Assembly (NCBI GenBank): GCA_964549445.1
Contig: CAZJVS010000019.1
Span: 1 to 64,000, forward strand
From: SpSt-539 sp964549445
GTDB taxonomy: Bacteria; Planctomycetota; Phycisphaerae; UBA1845; UTPLA1
DNA length: 64,000 nucleotides
Direction of reading: 5' to 3'
Shown: one piece after another, positions 18,174-26,927 of the stretch
How positions within the stretch are numbered: position 1 is the stretch's first letter
Layout: every line of letters begins with the position of its first letter
The notes under the pieces: generated by a model
Seen by the model: only the letters and a program-made list of their open reading frames with translations
What the model was told of the DNA's origin: nothing
Databases searched by the model: none
Translations under genes and position numbers: made by a program

Positions 18174-18401
18174 CTACAGGGTGGCCTGCAGGAAATGCCG
18201 CGATCGGCTGACGGCCGACTCGGCATCCGACAGGAATGCGAACAAATCATCGCCCTCCGTCAATTGCGTACAGAGCCCTGCTCGCACGACCGCTTCATAA
18301 TAGTCGAGACCGCGCTCCAGCATGTGCCTGACATGCGCCGCATGGCAATTTTCCGCCAGCCAGCGCCGTGATTCGTTGATTTCATCCATGCATGACAACA
18401 T
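18174..18401 (-). CDS. small helical protein of unknown function
   Basis: A 75-aa protein between the oxidoreductase gamma subunit and the CoA-transferase. It overlaps the gamma-subunit gene by 20 bases. The ATG at 18401 is supported by an AGGGAG site eight bases upstream; a second ATG at 18389 has no such site. The sequence is acidic/helical with two Cys and no motif I recognise. Its conserved-looking position inside a tightly packed operon argues that it is real; it might be a small accessory subunit, but nothing in the sequence shows that. Confidence 0.6.
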   Translation of the reverse strand: MLSCMDEINESRRWLAENCHAAHVRHMLERGLDYYEAVVRAGLCTQLTEGDDLFAFLSDAESAVSRSRHFLQATL

Positions 18402-18972
18402 GTGCCACGCTCCCTTCTGCGTTGACCGCCGCTTCGGATACCGCGGCTAGGCGCCCGGCCCGAACGGCAGCTCGATTGACTTCGATCAATTCAGGGTGCT
18501 TTTTTCCAATCACGGCGGTGATCGCCAGGTCCACTGCGGCTTCGCTCAACGTGCCGTCAAAGCCCATGTAGGCGCCCAGCATCACCACGTTGGCCGCTCG
18601 CTCGTTACCGGCGGCTCGGGCGATGTCCCGCGCCGGCAGATACAACTCAGAGATGTGCGTCCGCCCAAGCCGCGTCGGTACCATCGACGAGTTGACCAGC
18701 ACAACACCACCGGGCCGGACTTGCGGACCGAACCGCTCCAGAGACGGCTGGTTCATGACAATCAGGGCGTCGTACTCGGCCGCGATCGGCGAGCCGATTT
18801 CCTGATCGGAGTAAATCGTCGTGCAGTTGGCAGTACCGCCGCGCATCTCAGGCCCGTACGATGGAAACCAGGTCGTGTAGAAGCCGTCGCGCATCGCGGC
18901 CTCGGCCATCAGCTGGCCGATCAGCAGGATGCCCTGCCCGCCAAAGCCCGCGACCAGCACCGAGCGCTTCAT
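18382..18972 (-). CDS. 2-oxoacid:ferredoxin oxidoreductase gamma subunit
   Basis: A 196-aa gamma subunit. The N-terminal GFGGQGILLIGQLMAEAA and the SYGPEMRGGTANC segment are standard for the KorC/VorG family. It would join alpha, beta and delta subunits in a cytosolic CoA-acylating enzyme that couples 2-oxoacid oxidation to ferredoxin reduction (or the reverse). The start ATG overlaps the stop of the beta-subunit gene as ATGA (18969-18972). The gene is a separate polypeptide here, unlike the second oxidoreductase at 37.9-41.2 kb where gamma and delta are fused. Confidence 0.92.
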   Translation of the reverse strand: MKRSVLVAGFGGQGILLIGQLMAEAAMRDGFYTTWFPSYGPEMRGGTANCTTIYSDQEIGSPIAAEYDALIVMNQPSLERFGPQVRPGGVVLVNSSMVPTRLGRTHISELYLPARDIARAAGNERAANVVMLGAYMGFDGTLSEAAVDLAITAVIGKKHPELIEVNRAAVRAGRLAAVSEAAVNAEGSVAHVVMHG

Positions 18973-19766
18973 GTGGCAGTCTCCAGCGAGGGCTCACTCA
19001 CGCGGTCGACGAATACTCGCGGCGGAAACGCCGGAACGACCGACTTTTCGACATACTTCATCGATTCTATGGGCGACATCCCCCACTGCACGGGGCAGGT
19101 CCCTAGAAACTCGATCAGCGACGAGCCGCGATCCTCGAGCTGCGCGCGAGCCGCCAGCCGCATGTACTTGCGGGCCAGGTTCACGTTCTTCGGGCTCGTC
19201 AACGGAACTCGGGCGACGAAGGCCGTCGCCGGCAAGGTTGAGATCAGCTCGCACACGCCGATCGGCGGACCCGTCAAACCCAGGCTCCGACCCATCGGCG
19301 ACGTCGTTGTCTTCTGCCCGATGAGCGACGTAGGCGCCATCTGCCCGCCGGTCATGCCGTAGATCCCGTTATTGACGAAGAAGACACAGATCCGCTCGCC
19401 GCGGGCGAGGGCGTGGACGCTCTCAGCAAGGCCGATTGCGGCGAGGTCGCCATCGCCCTGGTAGGTGAAGACAAATCGTCGCGGGTCACAACGCTTCACG
19501 GCCGTCGCGACTGCAGCGGCGCGGCCGTGACTTGCCTCGATAAAATCGCATTGGAAATACTCGAAAGCGAAAACGCTGCAGCCGACCGGGCAAACCCCAA
19601 CCGTGTGATCCAAATTGCCCAGCTCGTCGATCAGTTCCCCCACGAGCCGATGAATGATTCCGTGCGTGCAGCCCGGGCAATAGTGCAGCGGCTTGTCCGT
19701 CATCGAGTTCGGCCGCTTGAAGGCGACCTCGAAGTCATTCGGTGCTGTTGCAATTGCCTCAGTCAC
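18969..19766 (-). CDS. 2-oxoacid:ferredoxin oxidoreductase beta subunit (TPP-binding)
   Basis: A 265-aa thiamine-pyrophosphate-binding subunit. The N-terminal HYCPGCTHG supplies two Fe-S cysteines, VCPVGCSVF a third, and TYQGDGDLAAIGLAE is the TPP/Mg motif, followed by NNGIYGMTGGQMAPT. The GTG at 19766 overlaps the end of the alpha gene by eight bases and is the best start; a much longer upstream frame lies within alpha and is a shadow. Sequence style matches the KorB/VorA class of archaeal-type four-subunit enzymes. It works with the VorB-like alpha subunit encoded just upstream. Confidence 0.92.
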   Translation of the reverse strand: MTEAIATAPNDFEVAFKRPNSMTDKPLHYCPGCTHGIIHRLVGELIDELGNLDHTVGVCPVGCSVFAFEYFQCDFIEASHGRAAAVATAVKRCDPRRFVFTYQGDGDLAAIGLAESVHALARGERICVFFVNNGIYGMTGGQMAPTSLIGQKTTTSPMGRSLGLTGPPIGVCELISTLPATAFVARVPLTSPKNVNLARKYMRLAARAQLEDRGSSLIEFLGTCPVQWGMSPIESMKYVEKSVVPAFPPRVFVDRVSEPSLETAT

Positions 19767-20913
19767 GATTCGCCTCGCAGCCGGCGTCGACGCCGTTCCG
19801 AACGAATTCGGCGAGCTCCTCCGGAGGCGGGATGATCCCGCCCATGCGGCCAAAGAACTCGACCGGGCGCACGCCGTTGAGCGCCAGTCGCACGTCTTGG
19901 ACCATCTGCCCCGCATTCAGCTCGAACACCACAAACCGCTTGACCGTCGCGGCCAGCCGTGCGAAGACATCGTCGGGGAAAGGATAGAGTGTCACCGGCC
20001 GAACCAGCCCGACGCACCGGCCCTCGGCTCGGAGCTGAGTGACGGCGCTCCACGCGACGCGGGCCGCAGCGCCGAATGCAACAATGACGCACTCTGCATC
20101 CGAGGTGAGCCTTTCTTCGCAGCGCGACTCGCACCGCGCCTGGCGATAGACGCCTTGCAGACACTTATTATGTTCTGATAGCTCTTCGGCCCCGAGCCAC
20201 AGCGAGTTCACGACGTTGGCGTGTGCGCGATCGCCGCGCCCGCTGGCCGCCCATTCCTTCTTGGGACGCTCGACCGGCGGAAAAGTCGCCGGAATTTCCG
20301 CCGGTTCGAGCATCGATCCCAGTACGGCGTCGGCCAGCACGATGACCGGCATTCGATATCGATCGGCCAGGTCGAACGCCGTGCGTGTCAGCTCGTACAT
20401 TTCCTGCACGTTCCACGGCGCGAGAACGATGCTGTGGTAGTCGCCGTGCCCGCCGCCCTTGCACGCCTGGAAGTAATCCCCTTGCGCCGGCGCAATATTC
20501 CCCAGCCCCGGCCCGCCGCGCATGACGTTGATGATGACACACGGCAGCCGCGCCCCGGCAATGTAGCTCAGGCCCTCCATCATCAGACTGATGCCCGGAC
20601 TCGAACTGCTCGTCACCGCTCGATGCCCCGCGGCGGCGGCGCCATAGACCATGTTGATCGCTGCCACTTCGCTCTCGGCCTGCAGGAAAACGCGGCCGAG
20701 CTTCGGCATGAGGCCGGACAGGATTTCGGGAATCTCGTTCTGGGGGGTAATCGGATAACCGAAAAAGCAGTCGGCCCCTCCCGCCACCGCGCCCAGCGCC
20801 AGTGCTTCGTTGCCCTTGACCAGCCGGCGGCGATCCACGCCGGATGCTCGCTCAGTGTCACTGGCGGGCGACGAAGTGCGTGCAACGGACGCGGTGGCTC
20901 CAACAACGCTCAT
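19759..20913 (-). CDS. vorB: 2-oxoacid:ferredoxin oxidoreductase alpha subunit (VorB/KorA type)
   Basis: A 384-aa alpha subunit. GNEALALGAVAGGADCFFGYPITPQNEIPE is replaced here by short citation: residues about 34-63 contain the GYPITPQNEI signature, followed by FLQAESEVAAINMVYGA and VTSSSSPGISLM, and NVMRGGPGLG with GGGHGDYHSIVLAP. These segments match the family annotated as 3-methyl-2-oxobutanoate (2-oxoisovalerate) oxidoreductase VorB, so branched-chain 2-oxoacids are the likely substrates, with 2-oxoglutarate an alternative. The first 30 residues are extra and low in conservation. The start overlaps the ferredoxin gene stop as ATGA. Confidence 0.9.
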   Translation of the reverse strand: MSVVGATASVARTSSPASDTERASGVDRRRLVKGNEALALGAVAGGADCFFGYPITPQNEIPEILSGLMPKLGRVFLQAESEVAAINMVYGAAAAGHRAVTSSSSPGISLMMEGLSYIAGARLPCVIINVMRGGPGLGNIAPAQGDYFQACKGGGHGDYHSIVLAPWNVQEMYELTRTAFDLADRYRMPVIVLADAVLGSMLEPAEIPATFPPVERPKKEWAASGRGDRAHANVVNSLWLGAEELSEHNKCLQGVYRQARCESRCEERLTSDAECVIVAFGAAARVAWSAVTQLRAEGRCVGLVRPVTLYPFPDDVFARLAATVKRFVVFELNAGQMVQDVRLALNGVRPVEFFGRMGGIIPPPEELAEFVRNGVDAGCEANRD

Positions 20914-21134
20914 GACACCTTCCTCTTTTTGCGTCGATAGACGCGGATGGCCGATTCAGGGCACATCTCCGCACAGAGGGCGCAGGACGTACACTTCGCT
21001 TCGTCGTGCATGATCGCAGGGTGGTAGCCCGCCGCGTTCAACTCCGTGGAGAGTTCCAGGAGATGACGCGGGCAGAACTCGACGCACAACCCGCAACCTT
21101 TGCACCGTCCGTGTTCGACCTGACAAGGGTCCAT
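20910..21134 (-). CDS. 2-oxoacid oxidoreductase delta subunit, 2x[4Fe-4S] ferredoxin
   Basis: A 74-aa ferredoxin-like subunit with two cluster motifs, CKGCGLCVEFCP and CTSCALCAEMCP. It is the first gene of the minus-strand operon and would pass electrons from the TPP subunit to free ferredoxin. ATG 21134 is preceded by GGAGGT; a longer frame begins 17 codons upstream but lacks this site and would start inside the leader. A consensus sigma-54 promoter lies 44-58 bases upstream. Confidence 0.9.
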   Translation of the reverse strand: MDPCQVEHGRCKGCGLCVEFCPRHLLELSTELNAAGYHPAIMHDEAKCTSCALCAEMCPESAIRVYRRKKRKVS

Positions 21135-21177
21135 GAGCGGACCTCCGCGGCGGTACTCCCGCCGCATCCTTTTCATC

Positions 21178-21192
21178 GCAAGCACCGTGCCA
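21178..21192 (-). promoter_or_regulatory. sigma-54 promoter of the vor/kor operon
   Basis: Minus-strand TGGCACGGTGCTTGC: exact -24 TGGCACG and -12 TTGC with ten bases between GG and GC. Expected start of transcription is near 21167, about 33 bases before the ferredoxin ATG. This is the best match in the window and implies an NtrC-type activator. Confidence 0.85.
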
Positions 21193-21335
21193 CTCGACGG
21201 CGAGCGGATCCAATCCGGGCACGCCGCTACCGGCCGTTGTGACCGAAAAACAGACGTTCAATCCCCCCACGCCGGCGGATGCCGGTTCTTGCCTGCGGAA
21301 AATAACTCAGGAGCCGCGAGAATTCCCGCGGTTGT

Positions 21336-22013
21336 TCAACTGCACACCCAATCCGGCGCTGACGCGACTTGCCCCCGTACGATTCGCCGAAGCCACGCGG
21401 CGAGCCGCAAAATGCCCGCTCCCGTTCGGCTGCTCGTCTCCAGAATCTCACAATCGGGGTTGATCCGCCGAATGTCGATGCGGGCCTGGGCGATGTTGAA
21501 ATCGACCAGCGGCAGCAAGTCGATCTTTGTAATCACCACCAGCTTCGCATCTCGAAACAGCAAGGGATACTTGGACGGCTTGTCGTCCCCCTCGGCCACG
21601 GAAAGGACCGCGATGCGGGCGTGTTCTCCAAGGTCAAAGTTCGCCGGACAGATCGGATTGCCGACGTTTTCAATCAGCAGCAGATCGGTTTCATCAAGCG
21701 AAAGCGCTTCGAGACTTCGCTCGACATGCCCGGCGGTCAGGTGGCACCCGCCGTCCGTCAGCAGTTGCACGACCGGCACGCCGATGGCCGCAATTCGCTC
21801 CGCGTCCCTGGTCGTTGCCAGATCGCCTTCGAGCACCGCGACACGCATGCCACTCAGCACCGGCAACACGGCCTCGAGCAGCGCCGTCTTTCCGCTCCCC
21901 GCCCCGCCTAATACATTGACGCACGCTGTGCCGACCCGATCGAAGCGTGCCCGATTCTGGCCGGCCGCTTGGCTATTTTGTTCCAACAGTCTGCGCACGA
22001 TCGGAATATTCAT
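21336..22013 (-). CDS. hypB: HypB, nickel-insertion GTPase
   Basis: A 225-aa GTPase that drives nickel delivery to the hydrogenase large subunit. P-loop GGAGSGKTALLEAVL near residue 41, the EGDLAT switch, the LLLIENVGN motif and TKIDLLP (G4) identify HypB. There is no N-terminal His-rich nickel-storage tail, so this is the minimal form. The ATG at 22013 gives the MNIPIVRRLLEQN family start and overlaps the hypA gene by 41 bases. It is the last gene of the hyp-hyd operon. A longer upstream frame coincides with hypA and is a shadow. Confidence 0.93.
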   Translation of the reverse strand: MNIPIVRRLLEQNSQAAGQNRARFDRVGTACVNVLGGAGSGKTALLEAVLPVLSGMRVAVLEGDLATTRDAERIAAIGVPVVQLLTDGGCHLTAGHVERSLEALSLDETDLLLIENVGNPICPANFDLGEHARIAVLSVAEGDDKPSKYPLLFRDAKLVVITKIDLLPLVDFNIAQARIDIRRINPDCEILETSSRTGAGILRLAAWLRRIVRGQVASAPDWVCS

Positions 22014-22359
22014 CGCCGGTCTCCATCTCAATCGACTGCAACTCCAGCTCGTCGCCGCCGCCGAGCAGTTCGCCCTCGCGGCCGCACCGCGGGCACTGCC
22101 AGTCCCAGTTCCGGACCGCAAACGACTCTCTGCAAGTCTCGCACCGTGCCAGCAGGGGGATCCGCTCGACGACCAGCTCAGCTCCGTCGCAACGTGTGTC
22201 GCATGCCGCCGCGTCAAACGCTTCCCGGATCAGTGCATGATCGATCTGTCTCATGTCGCCGATGCGGCAATGCACGGCCGTCACGCGCTGCCCGCCGGCA
22301 CGTTCGGCCGCTTCGCATGCCCCTGACACCAGGTTCATCGCGATCGCAAACTCATGCAT
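21973..22359 (-). CDS. hypA: HypA, nickel metallochaperone
   Basis: A 128-aa zinc protein that supplies nickel together with HypB. I chose ATG 22359 because it gives MHEFAIA, whose His 2 is the nickel ligand of the family; an ATG nine bases upstream (MVAMHE) would hide that His. The zinc site is CETC and CPRC, about 14 residues apart. The start overlaps the protease gene by eight bases, and the end overlaps hypB. Confidence 0.93.
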   Translation of the reverse strand: MHEFAIAMNLVSGACEAAERAGGQRVTAVHCRIGDMRQIDHALIREAFDAAACDTRCDGAELVVERIPLLARCETCRESFAVRNWDWQCPRCGREGELLGGGDELELQSIEMETGDEYSDRAQTVGTK

Positions 22360-22915
22360 CGCCACCATTCCTCCGTGCCAGCCAGCCCTCGACGTCGTCG
22401 CGAATGCGGTCGGCCAGTTGCCTCGCTCGATCGGCCAACCCCGGCGAGAGCGCCTCGCCGTAATCCACGTTGCTCGCCGCGATGACGTAAACCCATACAT
22501 CCTTCGGGAGCACGCCGAGGTCGGCGCCCAATGCCAGCGCCGTATTGACGCCCAAAAAGTGCGTCGGCTCGCCGCCCGCCACGCGGACCGGGGTAATCCG
22601 CGCTTCCATAGAGTGCCCGACGTCGATTCGAATCCACTCGCCCGGTCGAAGTTGCGGGCTGGCCACGGCCGCGTCCACAATGATGAGCAATTCGCAACCG
22701 TCGAGGTCAAGCAGCAGGTCTGCCCCGGGCGCCTCGCTGGTCGCAAGTCGGACGCATGGAAGCGACATCTTCGAAAGCCGATCGACAACGTGCAGCCCCA
22801 GCCGATCGTCGCTGCGGTGGCTTCGTCCGCATCCGATGATTCGAACGCACGGCGTCGTCGCGCGGGAACCTGCGTCCAGGACCGCGGTGTCGTCGATGAC
22901 GGTCTCAGCGTTCAT
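22352..22915 (-). CDS. [NiFe]-hydrogenase maturation protease
   Basis: A 187-aa endopeptidase of the HycI/HoxW class that removes the C-terminal tail of the large subunit after nickel insertion. Visible are the first strand RIIGCGRSHRSDDRLGLHVVD (nickel-binding Asp in the DDRLG part) and LLIIVDAAVA, with a His in the last third (EPTHFLG). ATG 22915 overlaps the large-subunit stop as ATGA. Its presence next to a large subunit with only eight residues after the last metal ligand suggests that this very short tail is still processed. Confidence 0.85.
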   Translation of the reverse strand: MNAETVIDDTAVLDAGSRATTPCVRIIGCGRSHRSDDRLGLHVVDRLSKMSLPCVRLATSEAPGADLLLDLDGCELLIIVDAAVASPQLRPGEWIRIDVGHSMEARITPVRVAGGEPTHFLGVNTALALGADLGVLPKDVWVYVIAASNVDYGEALSPGLADRARQLADRIRDDVEGWLARRNGGDA

Positions 22916-24219
22916 GCGATCCACTCCACATCGAGAAGGTGCGTCGAGCACGAGATGCACGGGTCGTACGCCCGCACCAGCATCTCCAGCCGCAGCGTGA
23001 CCTCCTCTTTGCTCAAACCCTGATCGAGAAGCTGCACGACCATGGCCCGCATGTCAGCCTCGATATTCGCGAGATTCTGGCCGGTCGGGATGATCAGGTT
23101 GGCGTCTTCGATGCGCCCCTTCTCGTCCAGCGCGTACTCATGGAACAGCACGCCACGCGGCACCTCGGACGCGCCAGCGCCGCGGCCGAATCGCGACGGC
23201 GGTACCAGCGGTTCGATTGCAACGCCGCGCGTCAACAGCCGGTCGATCAGCTCGATCGCCGATTCGACGCAATGCACGATTTCGACAAGTTGGGCCGTGT
23301 TGTTATGGAACGGATTGTCGCAGGGCGCCCTCAGCCCGAGCAGCGCCGCGACATCGCGGGCTTTTGCATGAAGCTGCGCGTGATTGCTATTGAACCGCGC
23401 CAGCGCACCGACGGCATAGGTTCCACCCCGGGGTGAATGACAGTGCTTCGCCGTTGAATGGGCGACAACGTCCTCGATGACGCGCTTTCGGTAGTCGCTC
23501 ACCGGGGTCGGGCGCGGGTCCCGCGTCGAGACGATTTCGCCGTCGTAGAACGCATATTCGCCGTTGCCCACCACCTTGAGCGCCATGTACTCTGTGTCGC
23601 GATGCAGTTCGGGCATCTTCAATTGCTGGAACAACTGGACGGTCGCAACGAGGTCTTCGCGGGAGGCCTCCAGTCGCCGATGCAATTCACGCAGCTCGGC
23701 GGACGTCGAAACGTGCGTGAAACCGCCCGCGTGATACGCGATGGGATGGATGTGTCGGCCGCCGACCACGCCGCATAAGTCATTCGCCAGCTTCTTCATG
23801 CGCAGCGCCCGCTTGACCACGTCGGGATGCGTCCGCGCGAGCGGAATCACCGAGCCGACGCCCACGAAGTCCGGCACCGCGAGAAAGTAGAGGTGCAGCA
23901 CGTGGCTCTGAATCTGTTCGCCGAAGAAAATCAACTTCCGCAACAGCACCGTCTGCTCGCTCGGCGTGATGCCGCAGGCCGCCTCGATTGCCTTGACCGA
24001 TGACGTGGTGTGACCGACGGAGCAGATCCCGCAGACGCGGCAGGTGATGTGCGGCGCTTCATGCCACATTCGCCCGCGCAGAAACGACTCAAAGTAGCGC
24101 GGGCTTTCGACGATAGCGAGTTCGAGGTGGGTGACCTCGCCATCACGCAGCCGAACCGAGATATTGCCGTGACCCTCCACCCGCGTGACATCTCGCACAT
24201 CGATCGTGACGTTTTTCAT
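22912..24219 (-). CDS. hydA: group 3b [NiFe]-hydrogenase large (alpha) subunit
   Basis: A 435-aa catalytic subunit. Nickel ligands are seen at both ends: RVCGICSVGHTT (N-terminal CxxC, about residues 61-64) and DPCISCSTH (C-terminal CxxC). The N-terminus VTRVEGHGNI and the gene order hydB-G-D-A place it with bidirectional NADP-linked sulfhydrogenases rather than membrane uptake enzymes; there is no Tat partner or cytochrome b. It oxidises H2 or evolves it from NAD(P)H in the cytosol. Only eight residues (LLDVEWIA) follow the last His, a very short tail. The start is ten bases from the small-subunit stop. Confidence 0.93.
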   Translation of the reverse strand: MKNVTIDVRDVTRVEGHGNISVRLRDGEVTHLELAIVESPRYFESFLRGRMWHEAPHITCRVCGICSVGHTTSSVKAIEAACGITPSEQTVLLRKLIFFGEQIQSHVLHLYFLAVPDFVGVGSVIPLARTHPDVVKRALRMKKLANDLCGVVGGRHIHPIAYHAGGFTHVSTSAELRELHRRLEASREDLVATVQLFQQLKMPELHRDTEYMALKVVGNGEYAFYDGEIVSTRDPRPTPVSDYRKRVIEDVVAHSTAKHCHSPRGGTYAVGALARFNSNHAQLHAKARDVAALLGLRAPCDNPFHNNTAQLVEIVHCVESAIELIDRLLTRGVAIEPLVPPSRFGRGAGASEVPRGVLFHEYALDEKGRIEDANLIIPTGQNLANIEADMRAMVVQLLDQGLSKEEVTLRLEMLVRAYDPCISCSTHLLDVEWIA

Positions 24220-24228
24220 GACTGCTTC

Positions 24229-24972
24229 CTAGGGCAGTTCCGAGCCCTGAAACGCGCCGAACAGCCGCAGGTCAGCGAGCACACCCGCCGGATCGACCTT
24301 GTGTTGTTCGCGCATGTTCCGCCCAAAGATCGCCAGGGCGTCCGCACTCACGAGCCCGCGGCAACCTTCACACTTCGAGCCAAAGTGCGGGCAGATTGCG
24401 TTGCACCCGGCCCGGATGATCGGCCCGAGACAAATCTCCCCCTGCTCGTACAGGCAGAGATTTCCCGCTTTCTTGCATTCGACGCACACGGGATAGGTCG
24501 GAAGACGAAACGGACGCCCGGCCAGCACGCATTTCACCAGCCGCAGAAACTCCTCTTTGATCATGGGACAGCCGGGCAGTTCGTAATCCACTTTGACGAT
24601 GGCCGAGATCGGTCGGGCATCAGCCGCCGGAAACCACTCGGCGTGCTTGCCATACACGTACGACGCGTAGGCGTCGCGCCCCTGCGGATTCTTCAGCGTG
24701 TTAATCCCGCCCAGGCACGCGCAGGCCCCGATCGCGACCAGCGTATTGCAGCACTCCCGGAAGTGTTTGACCTCCTCCTCGTCGTGCGGAGTCGAAACGG
24801 CGCCGTCGACGAAGCCGATGTCGATATCCCACGACCGCTCGGTCATGCCCTCCCGGAAGTTCACGATCTCCACGGCGCCCAGGAGATCGAGCAGCGTGTC
24901 TTCCAGCTCCAGGATCGCGAGTGAACACCCCTCGCAGCCGGTCAGACTGAAGATTGCAATTTGCGGTTTCAT
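24229..24972 (-). CDS. hydD: group 3b [NiFe]-hydrogenase small (delta) subunit
   Basis: A 247-aa Fe-S subunit that wires the NiFe site to the flavoprotein. LTGCEGCSLAIL and ELPGCPM carry proximal-cluster ligands; the C-terminal part has CVECKKAGNLC, IRAGCNAICP and CEGCRG for two more [4Fe-4S] clusters. No Tat signal is present, in line with a cytosolic enzyme. The ATG at 24972 overlaps the hydG stop (ATGA). A long frame extending upstream into hydG is a shadow. Confidence 0.92.
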   Translation of the reverse strand: MKPQIAIFSLTGCEGCSLAILELEDTLLDLLGAVEIVNFREGMTERSWDIDIGFVDGAVSTPHDEEEVKHFRECCNTLVAIGACACLGGINTLKNPQGRDAYASYVYGKHAEWFPAADARPISAIVKVDYELPGCPMIKEEFLRLVKCVLAGRPFRLPTYPVCVECKKAGNLCLYEQGEICLGPIIRAGCNAICPHFGSKCEGCRGLVSADALAIFGRNMREQHKVDPAGVLADLRLFGAFQGSELP

Positions 24973-25826
24973 TCGAGGGCCTCCCTCAGCGACTTCAATT
25001 GTGCGTAGCGGAAGACCGGCCCCTCCAGGCACGCGTAGACGTTGTTGGCTTGGCAATGCCCGCACTTTCCGACCCCGCACTTCATGCGCCGTTCGAGCGA
25101 GCAGTACACGTTTTTCTGCGGAATGCCGCGTGCCAGGACTTCCAGCACGACGAACTTGAACATGATCGGCGGCCCGATGACCGCGACCACCGTTCGCTGC
25201 GGATCGAGCCGCGGCAGGTGTCGGAACAGCGTCGTCACCACCCCCACCTTGCCGCGCCACTGCGAATCCGGCTTGTCCACCGTGACCAAGAAGTTCACGT
25301 CGCGGCTCTCCCGCCAGAGAATCTGGTCGTCTCGAAAGAGCGCTTCTTCCGGCGAGCGCGCCCCGTACAGCAGGTGGAATTTTCCGAACTGACCGCGTTC
25401 ATCCAGGATGTATTGGATGAGCGACCGGGCCGGCGCGAGGCCGAGTCCGCCTGCAACAATCAGAACGTCCCGGCCGGCAAACTCCGCGATGTCGAATCCG
25501 TGGCCGAGCGGCCCCCGAATGCCGATCCGGTCGCCCGCCTCCAGGGTGTGAATGCGATTTGTGACCTCGCCGACCCGGCGGACGCACAACTCGAACGCCG
25601 GCGAACGAGTTGGAGACGAGCAGAGCGAGATCGGACACTCGCCAACCCCGGGGATCGAGACCTGGACGAACTGGCCCGGGTGGTGCCCCAGCCGCTGATC
25701 GCCGTCGAGCGCGATCGAGTACAACTTCTCCAGGTCCGTCAGCGACTCGACGCTCAGTATCTGTGCCTCGACCGGCACGAAGATGCTGTCGGACGCCGAA
25801 CGAATGGCTGGTCGAGCAAGCATCAC
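24969..25826 (-). CDS. hydG: hydrogenase gamma subunit, FAD/NAD(P)-binding
   Basis: A 285-aa flavoprotein that exchanges hydride with NAD(P). FAD-binding segment ECPISLCSSP near residue 65, the pyrophosphate loop GDRIGIRGPLGHGF, and the nucleotide-binding IVAGGLGLAPARS. The C-terminal KCGVGKCGHCQ with a further Cys forms the [2Fe-2S] site typical of HydG and dihydroorotate dehydrogenase PyrK-like proteins. The start is GTG 25826 or ATG 25823, one codon apart. It follows hydB after only three bases. Confidence 0.92.
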   Translation of the reverse strand: MMLARPAIRSASDSIFVPVEAQILSVESLTDLEKLYSIALDGDQRLGHHPGQFVQVSIPGVGECPISLCSSPTRSPAFELCVRRVGEVTNRIHTLEAGDRIGIRGPLGHGFDIAEFAGRDVLIVAGGLGLAPARSLIQYILDERGQFGKFHLLYGARSPEEALFRDDQILWRESRDVNFLVTVDKPDSQWRGKVGVVTTLFRHLPRLDPQRTVVAVIGPPIMFKFVVLEVLARGIPQKNVYCSLERRMKCGVGKCGHCQANNVYACLEGPVFRYAQLKSLREALE

Positions 25827-25829
25827 GTG

Positions 25830-26927
25830 TCAATCCTCCTCGGCAAGCTGGTTGTAAATCTCAACCGAGTTAATGTGCGCCGTGCAGGCCCGGTCGCACC
25901 GCGCGCAGCCCACGCATCCCTTCCGGCCGCTTCGCTCGGTGGTCCACGAACCTTTTCTCATGATCCGATGCCGCAGCCGCTCGGCCGCCCGGGCGCGGAA
26001 ATTATGGTTCCCCGCCACCGTCGCGAAGTCGCGTAACTGGCACCCGTCCCACGTCCGCTCACGACATCCACTGGTCGTTGGGAGATCGTTTTGGTCCTGC
26101 ATGTCGAAGCAGTAACAGGTCGGACAAACCAGGTTGCAGCTCCCGCACGAATAACAGCGCTGCCCGACGGCCTGCCAGAGCAGCGAGTCGTAGGAGCGCG
26201 AAAGCATCTGCGGCAGATGGTCCAGCCGCGTCCGAAGCGCGAACGGAAACGCCTCCGCCTTCCGCCGCTGGTAAGCGTCAAAATCCAGCTCGTCGAGATC
26301 TGTCGGCAGGCGGGTCCGGTCCGGCGCGTCCCGATTGAGGAGCCACGCACGACCCGCATCGCTTCCGAAGACGACGCCGAATCGCTCCGCGGGATCGATG
26401 ACGCCGTCCACACGTTTCGTTCGATCCAGCGGATAGAGCATGACGTCATATCCCGCGTCGATGGAGTTCGCCTCCATGTCGCGGCAGAACACGCCCTTGT
26501 GGCACGGCGTCGCGCAATCGATTCCGACCAGGAACAGGTGCTCGCGACGATGAAAATAATGCGGATCGCGGTAGTCGGCTGCGAAGACTGCGTCGAGCGT
26601 CTGGATCGCGTGCAGGTCACAGGGATGCACGCCGACCAGCGCCGTCGAATTTCCGCTGAAGACCGGAAACGCCGAGAAACCGCGTTCGGACTTGCGAAAG
26701 ACAAACAGCGTTTCCGTCGGCGGCATCAGGTGCGGCTTCGGACCATAGACGCAGTAACTGAAGCCGAAGTCGATCTGATCGGCGCGCTCGACCTGCTCGT
26801 AGAAGTAACGCAGCGGCGGACGACAACGCGGCGTCCGACGCGCAACGGGGCCGACGATCCTCCACCGCGCCGACAACTCGTCGACGCAGTGCAGCAGTTG
26901 AGAATAGCTGACTACACGATCAAGCAT
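25830..26927 (-). CDS. hydB: hydrogenase beta subunit, 4Fe-4S protein
   Basis: A 365-aa Fe-S subunit of group 3b hydrogenases. VGVHPCDLHAIQTLD near residue 100 and the C-terminal clusters CYSCGSCNLVCPTCYC and CVGCARCDRAC are diagnostic. It would connect the flavin subunit to external ferredoxin or polysulfide-type acceptors. The ATG sits inside the end of the histidine-kinase gene (16-base overlap), which ties the two-component genes into the hydrogenase transcript. Confidence 0.92.
   Translation of the reverse strand: MLDRVVSYSQLLHCVDELSARWRIVGPVARRTPRCRPPLRYFYEQVERADQIDFGFSYCVYGPKPHLMPPTETLFVFRKSERGFSAFPVFSGNSTALVGVHPCDLHAIQTLDAVFAADYRDPHYFHRREHLFLVGIDCATPCHKGVFCRDMEANSIDAGYDVMLYPLDRTKRVDGVIDPAERFGVVFGSDAGRAWLLNRDAPDRTRLPTDLDELDFDAYQRRKAEAFPFALRTRLDHLPQMLSRSYDSLLWQAVGQRCYSCGSCNLVCPTCYCFDMQDQNDLPTTSGCRERTWDGCQLRDFATVAGNHNFRARAAERLRHRIMRKGSWTTERSGRKGCVGCARCDRACTAHINSVEIYNQLAEED

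Noticed and set aside
17236..18300. 354-codon plus-strand frame opposite the CoA-transferase
   Set aside because: Shadow; no conserved motif.
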